Under the pieces are notes generated by a model, which had not been told where the DNA came from, did no database searches, and was given only the letters and a program-made list of their open reading frames with translations. Of a stretch of DNA of 64,000 nt, positions 1 to 8,439 are shown one piece after another. Within the stretch, counting starts at the first letter, position 1. Every line of letters starts with the position of its first letter. This DNA is from Skeletonema tropicum. Its lineage: Eukaryota > Bacillariophyta > Thalassiosirophyceae > Thalassiosirales > Thalassiosiraceae. A program made the position numbers and the translations under genes. The stretch covers positions 3,844,001 to 3,908,000 of the forward strand of contig CM074127.1 of assembly GCA_037178625.1 (NCBI GenBank). Reading direction: 5' to 3'.

Positions 1-840
1 CTTGTGAAATCATGCAATCGCTTAAAAGTATTGGATATTTCTCACATGCATCAACTTACCGACAAATCTGGCGTGGCAATTGGACAAAATCTTTCTGAAC
101 TAGAAACGTTTCATGCGAGAGATAACTACAAAATGACAAACAATTCGGTGGATGTTATCTTTCAAAATTGCGACAAGCTGGTCCAGGCGACTTTTTGGGG
201 CTGTATCAAAGTAACTCGTGTTGGGCCAGGCATAAATTCTGATGAATTGGCATCTAATCTTGTCCTTTTGAATCTATGGGGTTGTATTGGCCTTACAGAC
301 GACTGTGTGGCACGACTGGGAAATCTGACTAACCTACGTTCTCTTTGTGTTAGTGAGTGTCATAAACTCACGGATTCATTCGTGCTAGAGATTACTCAAA
401 CAATACCGCAACTGCTACACTTACAGATGCGTTATCTGAAAAGAATTACTGACGAGAGCTTGAATGCCATATCTTTGAGGATGTCAAAACTATTTTCGTT
501 GGACTTAAGCTTTTGTACGAAGCTATCTATTGGTGGTCTGAGCAAGTTATTGCTGGATTGTAGATCTCTGTCTGAGTTGCGACTCTATTCGTGTACGCAG
601 CTTAATGTAGAAGGTCAGGTGACAAATGGTGACGGAAACAATAGAATTGGCGGAGGTCGTCAACTGGTGCAGGCTTTACGGCACAGCACTCTTGCATTTC
701 TCGACTTGAGGAGGTGTCAAAAACACGAGCCTTCCTCAAGAGATACGCATTTCTTAAACGCAATGAAAGATCTGGGGTATAATGAAGTGATGGCGTACTT
801 ATTTATAAAGATGACCGATCCGGCTGTTGCAGTTAATTAA
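1..840 (+). CDS. Leucine-rich repeat protein (AMN1/F-box-LRR type), 3' part
   Basis: The reading frame is open from the first base to a TAA at 838-840, so the gene enters from the left and only its last ~279 codons are here. The protein is a series of ~26-residue repeats of the cysteine-containing LRR type (patterns such as L-x2-L-x-L-x-x-C-x-x-L-T-D). These are seen around residues 10-35, 85-115, 115-140, 140-165 and 165-195. This repeat class is typical of AMN1 and of the substrate-binding half of F-box/LRR proteins of SCF ubiquitin ligases. No F-box is visible, but the N-terminus is missing. The C-terminus after the last repeat carries a Gly/Asn-rich insertion (about residues 208-218). The stop lies only 42 bp from the stop of the convergent release-factor gene. 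Family assignment is good; the specific role is unknown. Confidence 0.8.
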   Translation, partial: LVKSCNRLKVLDISHMHQLTDKSGVAIGQNLSELETFHARDNYKMTNNSVDVIFQNCDKLVQATFWGCIKVTRVGPGINSDELASNLVLLNLWGCIGLTDDCVARLGNLTNLRSLCVSECHKLTDSFVLEITQTIPQLLHLQMRYLKRITDESLNAISLRMSKLFSLDLSFCTKLSIGGLSKLLLDCRSLSELRLYSCTQLNVEGQVTNGDGNNRIGGGRQLVQALRHSTLAFLDLRRCQKHEPSSRDTHFLNAMKDLGYNEVMAYLFIKMTDPAVAVN

Positions 841-882
841 ATAAAATCATTACGACGTCACTCTGTCCATTGATGACTTTTC

Positions 883-2181
883 TTACATAGCAGAATCTTC
901 GCTAAGTTGTTTGAGCTTTGCCTCTTGATCTTTTGCGATCAACCCATCAATTATTGGGCCTACACCTCCGCCCAAGATGTCCTGCAAAGGAAAGTTTTGC
1001 CCCAGCCGATGCTCAGAAACACGGCTATCCTTCCAATTGTAAGTTCGAATCTTCTCACTGCGCCCTCCCGTGCCAATCTGGTCACCACGTCTTGCCCTTT
1101 CCTCGGCCTCTTGTTTCTCAACCTCCATGTCATACAGCTTACCCATGAGCATTTTCATAGCCAACTCTTTGTTTTTCAGTTGACTTCTCTCTTGCGTGCA
1201 CTTGATTCGAATTCCAGTTGGCTTATGGAGAAGATCTACTGCTGTTTCTACCTTGTTCACGTTTTGCCCACCTGCTCCACCAGAACGCATTGTGCTCATT
1301 TCGATATCTTTGGGATCTGATAAAAAAGTTGTTCGAAATATTTATGAGTATTGTCAAGTGACGAACAGAAGAAATGCAAATCAACACCTGAACCTACCAA
1401 TTTTCACATCAACATCATCGACCTCAAGCATGATTGCCACAGAGGCTGTTGAGGTGTGAACACGCCCTTGAGTCTCAGTTGCAGGAACTCGTTGCACACG
1501 ATGAACTCCAGCCTCCCACTTAAGTTTTGAGTAGACTTTATCTCCTTTAACCTCAAGAACAACGTTTTTGTAGCCTCCATCATCACCGGTTGAAGAGTCC
1601 ATCATACTGACTTGCCAACCTTGATCTGACATGTACTTGCGGTATATGTCGAGGAGATCACCAGCGAAGATGTTAGCTTCTGACCCTCCAGTTCCAGCTC
1701 TGATTTCCAACATGCAATTCCTATCATCATTTGGATCCTTGGGAAGCAACAATATCTTGATTTCACCTTCCAGCACTTCCATTCTCGCTTCAATTTCTTT
1801 TATTTCAGCACGTGCCATTTCCCTCATCTCGGCGTCATCACCAGCGTCCTGAAAGAGTTCCTGAGCTCCCTCAAGTTCCACATCAAGCTGAGCGTACTCT
1901 TCATATGCCATAACAACCTCTTCACTCTGGGATCGATCCTTCATCACTTTTCGCAACAGATTTGAGTCAGATATAACATCGGGATCACCCAACCGCTCTG
2001 TAAGTGCCTGGAATGAACGGCGAATACCTTCGAGACGTGATTTCATCGCATCATCCAGTGCCATTGGTAAGCTCGTAAGTGTCTGACGATTAAGTGCGTT
2101 TTTAGGTGCAGGTGCAAATGACACCGCCCCTTCCATGCATAGCGTCGATAGGAGGAGGGATAGAGGGGTAGAGAGCTTCAT
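883..2181 (-). CDS. prfA: Plastid peptide chain release factor 1
   Basis: Two exons: 2181-1398 and 1316-883, with an 81-bp GT-AG intron (1397-1317). The splice joins K-I-G to AT-CCC, giving the conserved stretch [20 protein letters not shown]; total 405 aa. The catalytic GGQ motif (about residues 277-279) drives peptidyl-tRNA hydrolysis. The PAT tripeptide upstream (in [14 protein letters not shown]) is the PxT codon-recognition motif of RF1, which reads UAA/UAG. I chose the ATG at 2181 because it gives a hydrophobic signal peptide ending AVS^FAPAP, a diatom plastid signal; the ATG at 2385 in the same frame would bury it. Bacterial RF1 is about 360 aa, so the extra length is the transit region. 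Site of action inferred: plastid stroma, terminating translation on plastid ribosomes. Confidence 0.92.
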
Positions 2182-2691
2182 CTTATCATGTAGGTAGCCG
2201 AGAGTGGAAGTGTGTAGGACAATAAGTACTCGGTTGTGATGTGGATGAGCCAACAGTACAACATTGAGGTTTTTGATTGCTTGAGTTGGTGCGTCATCCA
2301 GAAGGACAGAATGCCCGTTCACGTTACAACTGCTGTCCCACACTGTCCGGAGTTGGAAGTTTACATAGGTTGGAGCACCGCTCACCGCTCATCACTCAAC
2401 ATTCGCGACGCAGTGACGCTATAAGTATGTATATACTTCTATATAGCCGAGAAAGCAAGCCAAGAAGCAAGAGACACGGCCGGGACCCGGGACCATCAGC
2501 TGCACTGGAGCGGGAAGCAGAGGAAGGCGATTGGGAACCAACACACAGACACAAGTATGTAATGGTGTGTGGTAAACTTCTTTTGCAATACTTACTTAGC
2601 TGGAGTCTTCGCAAACCACTATAACAATTATTATTAATGATTAGTACATGCTAATCATTAGCCTCAATCGGCCAGTGCTCGCTCAACCACA
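2182..2691. other. Divergent intergenic region between RF1 and the GPCR gene
   Basis: 510 bp separating two divergently transcribed genes, so it must hold both promoters. It contains a 6-bp inverted repeat (AAGTAT-4 nt-ATACTT, 2423-2438), a CAAG-rich stretch (2451-2473), and the 10-bp palindrome listed separately at 2635-2660. The minus-strand frame is open upstream of the RF1 start, but nothing in it looks like a protein domain. Confidence 0.5.
2635..2660. promoter_or_regulatory. Perfect 10-bp inverted repeat upstream of the GPCR start
   Basis: TAATGATTAG (2635-2644), a 6-nt spacer, then CTAATCATTA (2651-2660), an exact reverse complement. It ends 31 bp before the ATG at 2692, so it is either a transcription-factor site in the core promoter or a hairpin in the 5' leader. 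The TAAT/ATTA halves resemble homeodomain-type sites, but that is inference only. Confidence 0.45.
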
Positions 2692-3942
2692 ATGTCATCG
2701 CCTGCTGATACAGCCCTCTTCATCCTCCAAAAGATCGCCTGCTGCCTCTCCGCTTTGGGCTCCCTGATGATTATTTCTCAGGTCACAAGGTCACAATTCA
2801 ACAGACGGAAAACCCAGCAAAGACTAATTTTGTGCATTTCAATCATTGATTTCCAAACGTCCATCATATGGATATTCACACTGCTATTTATGCCTGCCGA
2901 TTCCGGCTACCCCTTTGCATTGGGCAACCGTGCCAGCTGCGATGCTCAGGGCTTCATCGTGCAATTCTCCTCGGCCGGATTCCTGTACATGTGTGCTTTG
3001 CAATTCATGTACTTACTCGTGATCAAATACGGATGGAAGGAACGAGATATAATGAAGTTGGAGAAGTGGTTTCACATTATCCCCAATGCGTTTGGCTTTG
3101 TGACGGCCACAACGGCGCTGGTGTTGAAGCAGTATAATTCAGCTAACTGGGATTGTTGGATAGCGCCACTGCCTGCAGATTGTACCTCTAGCCATGAAAT
3201 CAACAAGGGAAATGCGGACCTCACAGAAACTGATTGTGTCCGTGGAGATAACGCAAACATCTTTCGATGGGCCTTCTTTTTCGCACCACTCTGGGCATCT
3301 ATTGCATTTTGTATCGTTGCCATGACTCTTGTGCACAGAACAATGAAGAAGTCAGAAGTCAAATACCGCAAGAAGTATCGGTTCGCTCAAGCAAATGTGG
3401 GAAAAAAGCAACAGGTTTCTGATGAGGTTAAGAAACAAAGTATCCGCTACTCCCTTGCCTTTTTCATAGTCTGGACTTTCCCAACGTTGGCTCGAATAGT
3501 TCAATTTTTCCAAGAGGTCCACCCAGTCCTTGTCGTATTAGCTGGAACAAGCATTGGTTTACAAGGATTCTTCAATGCTCTCATTTACTTTCGACCGAGA
3601 TACAACAAATGTGAGACATATAATACTTGGTATGAAAAAGTGTGGGCACTCGTGCATTCGACAATCTTCTTCTGTTGCTATGAAGATGACTATACCAAGG
3701 ACAACCTTGACTACGTCAGCAACACCAACGCAGAATGTAAGATTTCACGTGCTTCAACAGCGACCACGGCCGCAAGAGCGGGTTCAGTCACGTCACAACA
3801 TATTGTAGAGTATCCTGGAGAGAAGGACGAAGAAGAAAAGGAAGAAGAAGAAGACGATGAATGGCATTCAAATGAGGAAGAAGGACCCGCCAACCATGCC
3901 ACTAATACTGGACTGAAGTGGGAAATTGAAATTCAAGGATGA
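2692..3942 (+). CDS. Seven-helix GPCR, cAMP-receptor/Git3-like (class E type)
   Basis: Single exon, 416 aa, stop at 3940-3942. Seven hydrophobic segments can be picked out: about residues 10-32, 45-68, 85-110, 123-145, 180-208, 245-268 and 275-298. The first two cytosolic loops, the D-x-Q in helix 2 (IDFQTS), the Cys in the first extracellular loop (ASCDAQGF) and the W/P-rich helix 6 (FFIVWTFPT) match Dictyostelium cAMP receptors and related protist receptors rather than rhodopsin-type GPCRs. The role inferred is sensing an extracellular ligand and signalling through heterotrimeric G proteins at the plasma membrane. The tail after helix 7 is cytosolic, Ser/Thr-rich, then strongly acidic (Glu/Asp run near residues 380-400). 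Ligand unknown. Confidence 0.82.
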   Translation: MSSPADTALFILQKIACCLSALGSLMIISQVTRSQFNRRKTQQRLILCISIIDFQTSIIWIFTLLFMPADSGYPFALGNRASCDAQGFIVQFSSAGFLYMCALQFMYLLVIKYGWKERDIMKLEKWFHIIPNAFGFVTATTALVLKQYNSANWDCWIAPLPADCTSSHEINKGNADLTETDCVRGDNANIFRWAFFFAPLWASIAFCIVAMTLVHRTMKKSEVKYRKKYRFAQANVGKKQQVSDEVKKQSIRYSLAFFIVWTFPTLARIVQFFQEVHPVLVVLAGTSIGLQGFFNALIYFRPRYNKCETYNTWYEKVWALVHSTIFFCCYEDDYTKDNLDYVSNTNAECKISRASTATTAARAGSVTSQHIVEYPGEKDEEEKEEEEDDEWHSNEEEGPANHATNTGLKWEIEIQG

Positions 3943-4455
3943 TAGAAATCCAATGTCTTTGAAATTGAAGATGCCCATTGTGTATACGAATTTCGATCGG
4001 CACTGTAACAGCACAAGAAGTCACTTCTGGTAACTTCCTCAGCATATTTGCCTTCCACTCCCCGTCGCTGACTCAGTTTGGTGCTTCCTACAGTCAACTT
4101 CTGTAACATTGGGATGGATCACACTTTTCAGTTGTAGAGAACCGATATAAAGAGAGGCGCTCTCCTCAATAGCAGGCTCTAGGTTTGGTCTTTATGAAAG
4201 GTGCCCGATTCCTGTCTCGAAAATCTGTCTGATCGGACACATTCTACATGGGAACTTAGTACTTACTACGTGGGCGCCTAGTACATCGCCCATGAGTTTT
4301 TGAGTGCCTTGAAAACTGCCCCAGCCCCAAATCTGAGTGCCTTGTCGCCGCAACAACGCCGCAACCATTGAGTTCAAAGTTGTTACGTTCAGGGTGCAGT
4401 GTAGGAGAGTGTAGGTTGGGCTTTGTATTCCTATCTAATAAGTAGCGGCGGAGAT
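3943..4455. other. Intergenic region, no gene seen
   Basis: 513 bp between two plus-strand genes. It must hold the 3' end of the GPCR transcript and the promoter of the isochorismatase-like gene. I see no RNA gene, repeat or convincing coding frame; the longest minus-strand frame (4192-4377) has no domain-like character. Confidence 0.5.
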
Positions 4456-5154
4456 ATGAAATTGAGCTTGATCATTGCTCTCAGTTTAAGTCTATTATTC
4501 TTCAATTATTGTCCCACAACAGTAGCTATGTCGCTAGCTTCCGCCACAAGACGTGCAGTTGGAAAGTTGAGCCCCAAAAGCTCTGTCCTTCTCGTTTGTG
4601 ATGTGCAAGAAAGATTCCGACCTCTCATCCACAACATGGAGACAGTTATCAACACAGCAAAATTCATGACTGCTGTCGCCAAAGAATTGGAAATCCCATC
4701 CGTTATAACTCAACAATACACAAAAGTATTTGGACCTACTATTCCTGACGCCATCGCTGACCCAAACGATATTGGCACATCCATTCCGGTCTTTGAAAAG
4801 AAGCTCTTCTCAATGTGTACGGAGGAATGTTCAAAGCACTTGGAGTCTCTATCTACATCCGAGAAGACATCTTATCTACTCGTTGGAATCGAAGCGCATG
4901 TCTGTTTGCAGCAAACTTGCTTGGATCTCCTGGAAAAGGGACATGACGTTCACATCATTGCAGATGGTGTTAGCAGTCAGCAAAAGATTGACAGGGAAAT
5001 TGCATTAAAGCGAATGGAGCAAAGCGGTGCTTGGATAACTACTTGCCAATCTGCTGCATTTATGTTACTGGGCGGAGCGGACAACGCTAATTTCAAAGCT
5101 GTCAGCAAGCTTGTGAAAGATCATATGATTCTGAAGAATGAGTTTAACGTTTAA
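4456..5154 (+). CDS. Isochorismatase-fold hydrolase (ISOC1/2-like), secretory signal
   Basis: 232 aa from the ATG at 4456. An ATG at 4423 in frame adds 11 residues, but 4456 puts the hydrophobic signal sequence (MKLSLIIALSLSLLFF) directly at the N-terminus. The body is an isochorismatase fold: the Asp in LVCDVQERFRP (about D49), the Lys in FEKKLFSM (about K115) and the Cys in GIEAHVC (about C150) give the Asp-Lys-Cys catalytic triad of cysteine hydrolases. The C-terminal SAAFMLLGGADNANFKAVSK is characteristic of the ISOC1/ISOC2 branch. Members hydrolyse amide or enol-ether bonds, but the substrate of this branch is not established. Because of the signal sequence it probably enters the ER; no clear plastid AxA-F motif is present (TVA^M), so final location is open. 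Confidence 0.85.
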   Translation: MKLSLIIALSLSLLFFNYCPTTVAMSLASATRRAVGKLSPKSSVLLVCDVQERFRPLIHNMETVINTAKFMTAVAKELEIPSVITQQYTKVFGPTIPDAIADPNDIGTSIPVFEKKLFSMCTEECSKHLESLSTSEKTSYLLVGIEAHVCLQQTCLDLLEKGHDVHIIADGVSSQQKIDREIALKRMEQSGAWITTCQSAAFMLLGGADNANFKAVSKLVKDHMILKNEFNV

Positions 5155-5432
5155 GGTAATATGAAGGAAGTGACGCAACTGTGTCTTACAATACTGTTGC
5201 GTTAATGTTGCCTAGTGAGAAGGTGAGGCAAGAAGCAAGTCGAGGAATAAAAGTCTAAAAATGAATGTAATTCTTTCAACTAATATTTATTGTAGCTACT
5301 TATCATAATGAACCCTTTACACATATAGAATTATTCCTTCCCATCATCGTCATTTTCAGTCATATCAATCATCGTCAACAACATGATCATAAACTGAACC
5401 TGACCATAAACTGTCAACCAATGTACTAATAC

Positions 5433-7175
5433 CTAAACAGGCACAGTCGGCGTTTTATCAGTCACCGCAGGATCAGCACGTTCGACACCCTCAACATCTT
5501 CTGCATCCTCGGTAGGACTTGATGTCTGTTTGAGCATGAGCAACATATTCGCATCTGCTTCGCGTGTCGCTTCCTTCTTCCCTTCAGTGTCATTATTGAT
5601 GACTGGGGTATTTGGTGCTTCTTCGGTTCCTGGAGTTCCCGGAGAAGACACCACTGGGAGAGTCGGAGCGACAGAAGTTGCAGCAGGAGCGCCTGGAGTA
5701 GTTTGTGATTCTTGGTCTCCTTCCACTTGATCGTTACCAGGTGATGCTACTGGCGGAAGCTGTGCTGGTGGCAGAGCGTATTCATTCATTGGTTTAGTGG
5801 GGTATTCACCCGCTGGAGGTGCCGCCGGCTCCGACGTTTCCAACACGCCAGTGGCACCTTTCCTCTGCTTCAACATCATCTTCATTCCATCCTCTTCACC
5901 AATCTTGATACCAGTTGAGCTATCAACCAACCCGATCTCCCTTGCACTCTTATCCCAGTATCCTTGAGGACTGCCAACACCCCTTGGCCTAGTTGTCTTC
6001 AGTGACTTGTACTCAGCCAGCACCTTGGGTGGAATTGCCACACAAGACTCGAAGTGGAAACGCTGCATATCTGCCACAGTCTGGTAGATGCGGCTGATAC
6101 TTGAAGGGTAGCAAATCGCTCTCTCGGCACGATCGCGAGGCTTGAGCTTGACGCAGTAGGCACACCTCAACCCAATCTGATCCTCGTTCAGCTTCTGCGC
6201 ACCACGAGAGTGACGAGCGGCCATGTCGGCCTTGTTGGCAACGAACACTTCCACAAAGTGCGAACGTACGAAGCACTGACGATCAGAGAGAGATTCTTTA
6301 TCTTTCTCTGTCGTAAGAAGATAAGTTTCCCTGTCATCATTGACAGCGTACTCGGCATTGTGATCCATGTAGAAATCGGCTGGGAATGAGGTTAGCTTCA
6401 TTTTGCGGCCCTTAGCGTTCTTGTTACGGCCGTCGTAATAGCTTTTGGCAGCACATGTCTGCTCGTGAGCAGAGCACTCTTCCCAGTTGTTGAACTTGCT
6501 GTTGCAGTAATCACACGCCCATCCACTGGGAGCATGTGGCGAGTGATATTGATGATGATGAGCATAATGAGGTGGAGGGTAGCCAGGATGATATCCCATG
6601 GGAGGAGGCATATAGGGAGGCATATTTGGAGCCGCACCAGGAGAGTATGATGGAGGTGGTGGAGGGTTTCCATTGTTGCTGCTTACACGCTCTTCAAAGT
6701 TGCTAACGTCGTTGCGCGAGCCTTCAGGACTGCGAGTGTCCATTGTAGTGACTGTGCTGGGGCTTGGGTAAGCTCCATTGCCATTCTGAGATTCCCCAGG
6801 TGAAGAAGGCTGCTTTTGAGGAGGCCCAGCCATGTATGATGGATCATACTGCGGATGATGATTATATCTAGGAGGCAAGTGAGGCCTTGGTGGGAAACCA
6901 CCACCTTGTGCATGAGGAGGTGGTGGGCCGTAGTGATGATGCCCAGGAGGAGGCATGTATGAGTACGGGTCAGGGTGAGGATAGTATGGCGAACCTGGAG
7001 GAGGGGCATGAGGCGCACCTCCTTGCTTCGGTGACCCATTCATCGGAGGGGCGTACGGGTATGGTGCATGATGTGGAGGTGGATAAGGAGACGATTGCGA
7101 TTGCTCCACCTTCCTACGCTTTTCATTACCTGGAGTGGCAGGAGCATCGGGAGCTGGACGACAAGCTGCAGGCAT
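5433..7175 (-). CDS. Pro-rich protein with two C-x2-C...H-x3-C zinc modules
   Basis: 580 aa, single exon, stop at 5435-5433. Residues 1-210 are low complexity, rich in Pro, His, Tyr and Gly (PPPHHAPYPYAPP and similar). A first candidate zinc module follows at about residues 218-238, with spacing C-x2-C-x12-H-x3-C. Then comes a conserved-looking block (about 285-385) with YLLTTEKDKESLSDRQCFVR, ending in a second pair of zinc ligands, C-x2-C (LRCAYC) and H-x3-C (FHFESC). The last ~190 residues are Pro/Thr/Ala-rich and disordered. I do not recognise a named family. The layout (disorder, C2HC-type fingers, basic patches) suggests a nuclear nucleic-acid-binding or regulatory protein, but that is inference. 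Transcribed divergently from NSF. Confidence 0.7.
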   Translation of the reverse strand: MPAACRPAPDAPATPGNEKRRKVEQSQSSPYPPPHHAPYPYAPPMNGSPKQGGAPHAPPPGSPYYPHPDPYSYMPPPGHHHYGPPPPHAQGGGFPPRPHLPPRYNHHPQYDPSYMAGPPQKQPSSPGESQNGNGAYPSPSTVTTMDTRSPEGSRNDVSNFEERVSSNNGNPPPPPSYSPGAAPNMPPYMPPPMGYHPGYPPPHYAHHHQYHSPHAPSGWACDYCNSKFNNWEECSAHEQTCAAKSYYDGRNKNAKGRKMKLTSFPADFYMDHNAEYAVNDDRETYLLTTEKDKESLSDRQCFVRSHFVEVFVANKADMAARHSRGAQKLNEDQIGLRCAYCVKLKPRDRAERAICYPSSISRIYQTVADMQRFHFESCVAIPPKVLAEYKSLKTTRPRGVGSPQGYWDKSAREIGLVDSSTGIKIGEEDGMKMMLKQRKGATGVLETSEPAAPPAGEYPTKPMNEYALPPAQLPPVASPGNDQVEGDQESQTTPGAPAATSVAPTLPVVSSPGTPGTEEAPNTPVINNDTEGKKEATREADANMLLMLKQTSSPTEDAEDVEGVERADPAVTDKTPTVPV

Positions 7176-7572
7176 GATGGTGTGAATAACAGTCGTTGTA
7201 ATAAGTTGTTATCGATACAAAAGGCTTTCACTGGTACTGAAAGTGAAGAATTATGAGCTAATCAATCACCGCTGATTTTGTTCGGGTCAATAGCAAATTT
7301 GTTTATGCGTTGAGCCCAATTTTTGACTTCAACGCTAAATTTGAAATGTCTCAGAAGGGAGGAATTCGAATGTAACCTCGCCGATTATTTCTACAGCGGA
7401 ATTCAATAGACACCGTCAAGGATTCGTAGAAGCAAGACAATAAGTGGGATCCAACGCTTAGTCCTGCTTCTGCTTCTCACAGAGGAAGAGAATGATGGGA
7501 CTGGGACCTGGGACCATTTGTCCGTTCGATACATTTTTCAAGCAAGCAAGATCCAAGATTCGAGGTCGAAGC

Positions 7573-8345
7573 AAGGGTAAATAAGCAGGGTTGGCGACGA
7601 CAGTTCCCGCCGAAATTTTACCTAGTAAAAAAGCTGAGTACCGTTACCGTCTCGTCAGCAAGTTCGATCGAGAAAGCCAGTGCCGGTCCGATCATGATGA
7701 TCAGCAACGCACGCACCACGCCGATCAAGGCACGGCCATGTCAGCGTTGCCGCCGCTGGAATAGTAGACCAAGTCAATCGCCGTAATATGGGACGATTGG
7801 TGGCTGATCGTTACTATGGATTATTATGTTGGTGCTGAAGCCCTCGCCGCTGCCAAATCCCCTGAGAGAAGGCAGTATGGAGGCAATATTATACGGTCAC
7901 GTCCGGCGAGCGCCGGTCACAGAACAGTGCTTATTGAACGCCCCATCGAGCGTTTCTGCTGGATCCAAGCACGATAACATAAACATTGTAGTCCATAGTA
8001 ACGATCAGCCACCGTTCGGCCCATATTACGGCTATTAACTTGGTCTATTCCAGCGGCGGCAACGTCGCCATGGTTGAGTGTTCAATTTGAGCTTTCAATG
8101 ACGGAGATCGAGTAGGGCAACCGAGACTCAACGAAAGGGAGCGAGACTCAATTATGGGGAGCTCAAAGTCGTAACGACAATTTTACTTAAGAAACTTTGA
8201 TGCCGTTTCTGGATCACTGCGGATCATAGGAGTGCTACGTCGGAATTTGTGAAAGATCGCTAAATTCGAGTACCGATGAGCTGACGAGATGGTAAATTGA
8301 TTTTGAAATTTAACAAAACGACGCCAACCCTGCTTATTTACCCTT
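7573..8345. repeat. 24-bp perfect inverted repeat pair spanning 773 bp
   Basis: Bases 7573-7596 and 8322-8345 are exact reverse complements over 24 bp (core AAATAAGCAGGGTTGGCG on the left). The right copy ends 94 bp before the NSF ATG. Between them sits the foldback at 7736-8073. Only short patches match between the remaining flanks, so this is either an old inverted duplication of a promoter segment or the ends of a decayed element. No target-site duplication could be assigned. Confidence 0.6.
7736..8073. repeat. Imperfect ~85-bp inverted repeat (foldback, MITE-like)
   Basis: Left arm about 7736-7823 and right arm about 7990-8073 are reverse complements with roughly 80% identity. They share GTTGCCGCCGCTGGAATAG, GCCGTAATATGGG and GGTGGCTGATCGTTACTATG. 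About 165 bp of unrelated sequence separates them. The transcript would fold into a long hairpin. The arms suggest a degenerate non-autonomous foldback element; no clear target-site duplication or transposase is visible. Confidence 0.65.
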
Positions 8346-8439
8346 GGGTCGAAGATCGATGAAGGCCGAAGGTCCAAGACAAAGACGAAGACGTTTGCAG
8401 CAGCAGCGCTACCACCTCTAGGAGTGTTTCTACGCAACC

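Larger units (their letters stand above)
7176..8439. other. Long divergent intergenic region with nested inverted repeats
   Basis: 1.26 kb between the zinc-module gene (minus) and NSF (plus). It holds both promoters, a 24-bp perfect inverted repeat near its ends and a ~338-bp imperfect foldback in its centre (listed separately). The small frames here (7826-8038 plus, 8183-8719 minus) overlap the foldback or the NSF 5' end and look like chance frames. Confidence 0.5.

Noticed and set aside
7826..8038. 70-codon frame within the foldback
   Set aside because: It consists of foldback arm and loop sequence; no sign of protein selection.
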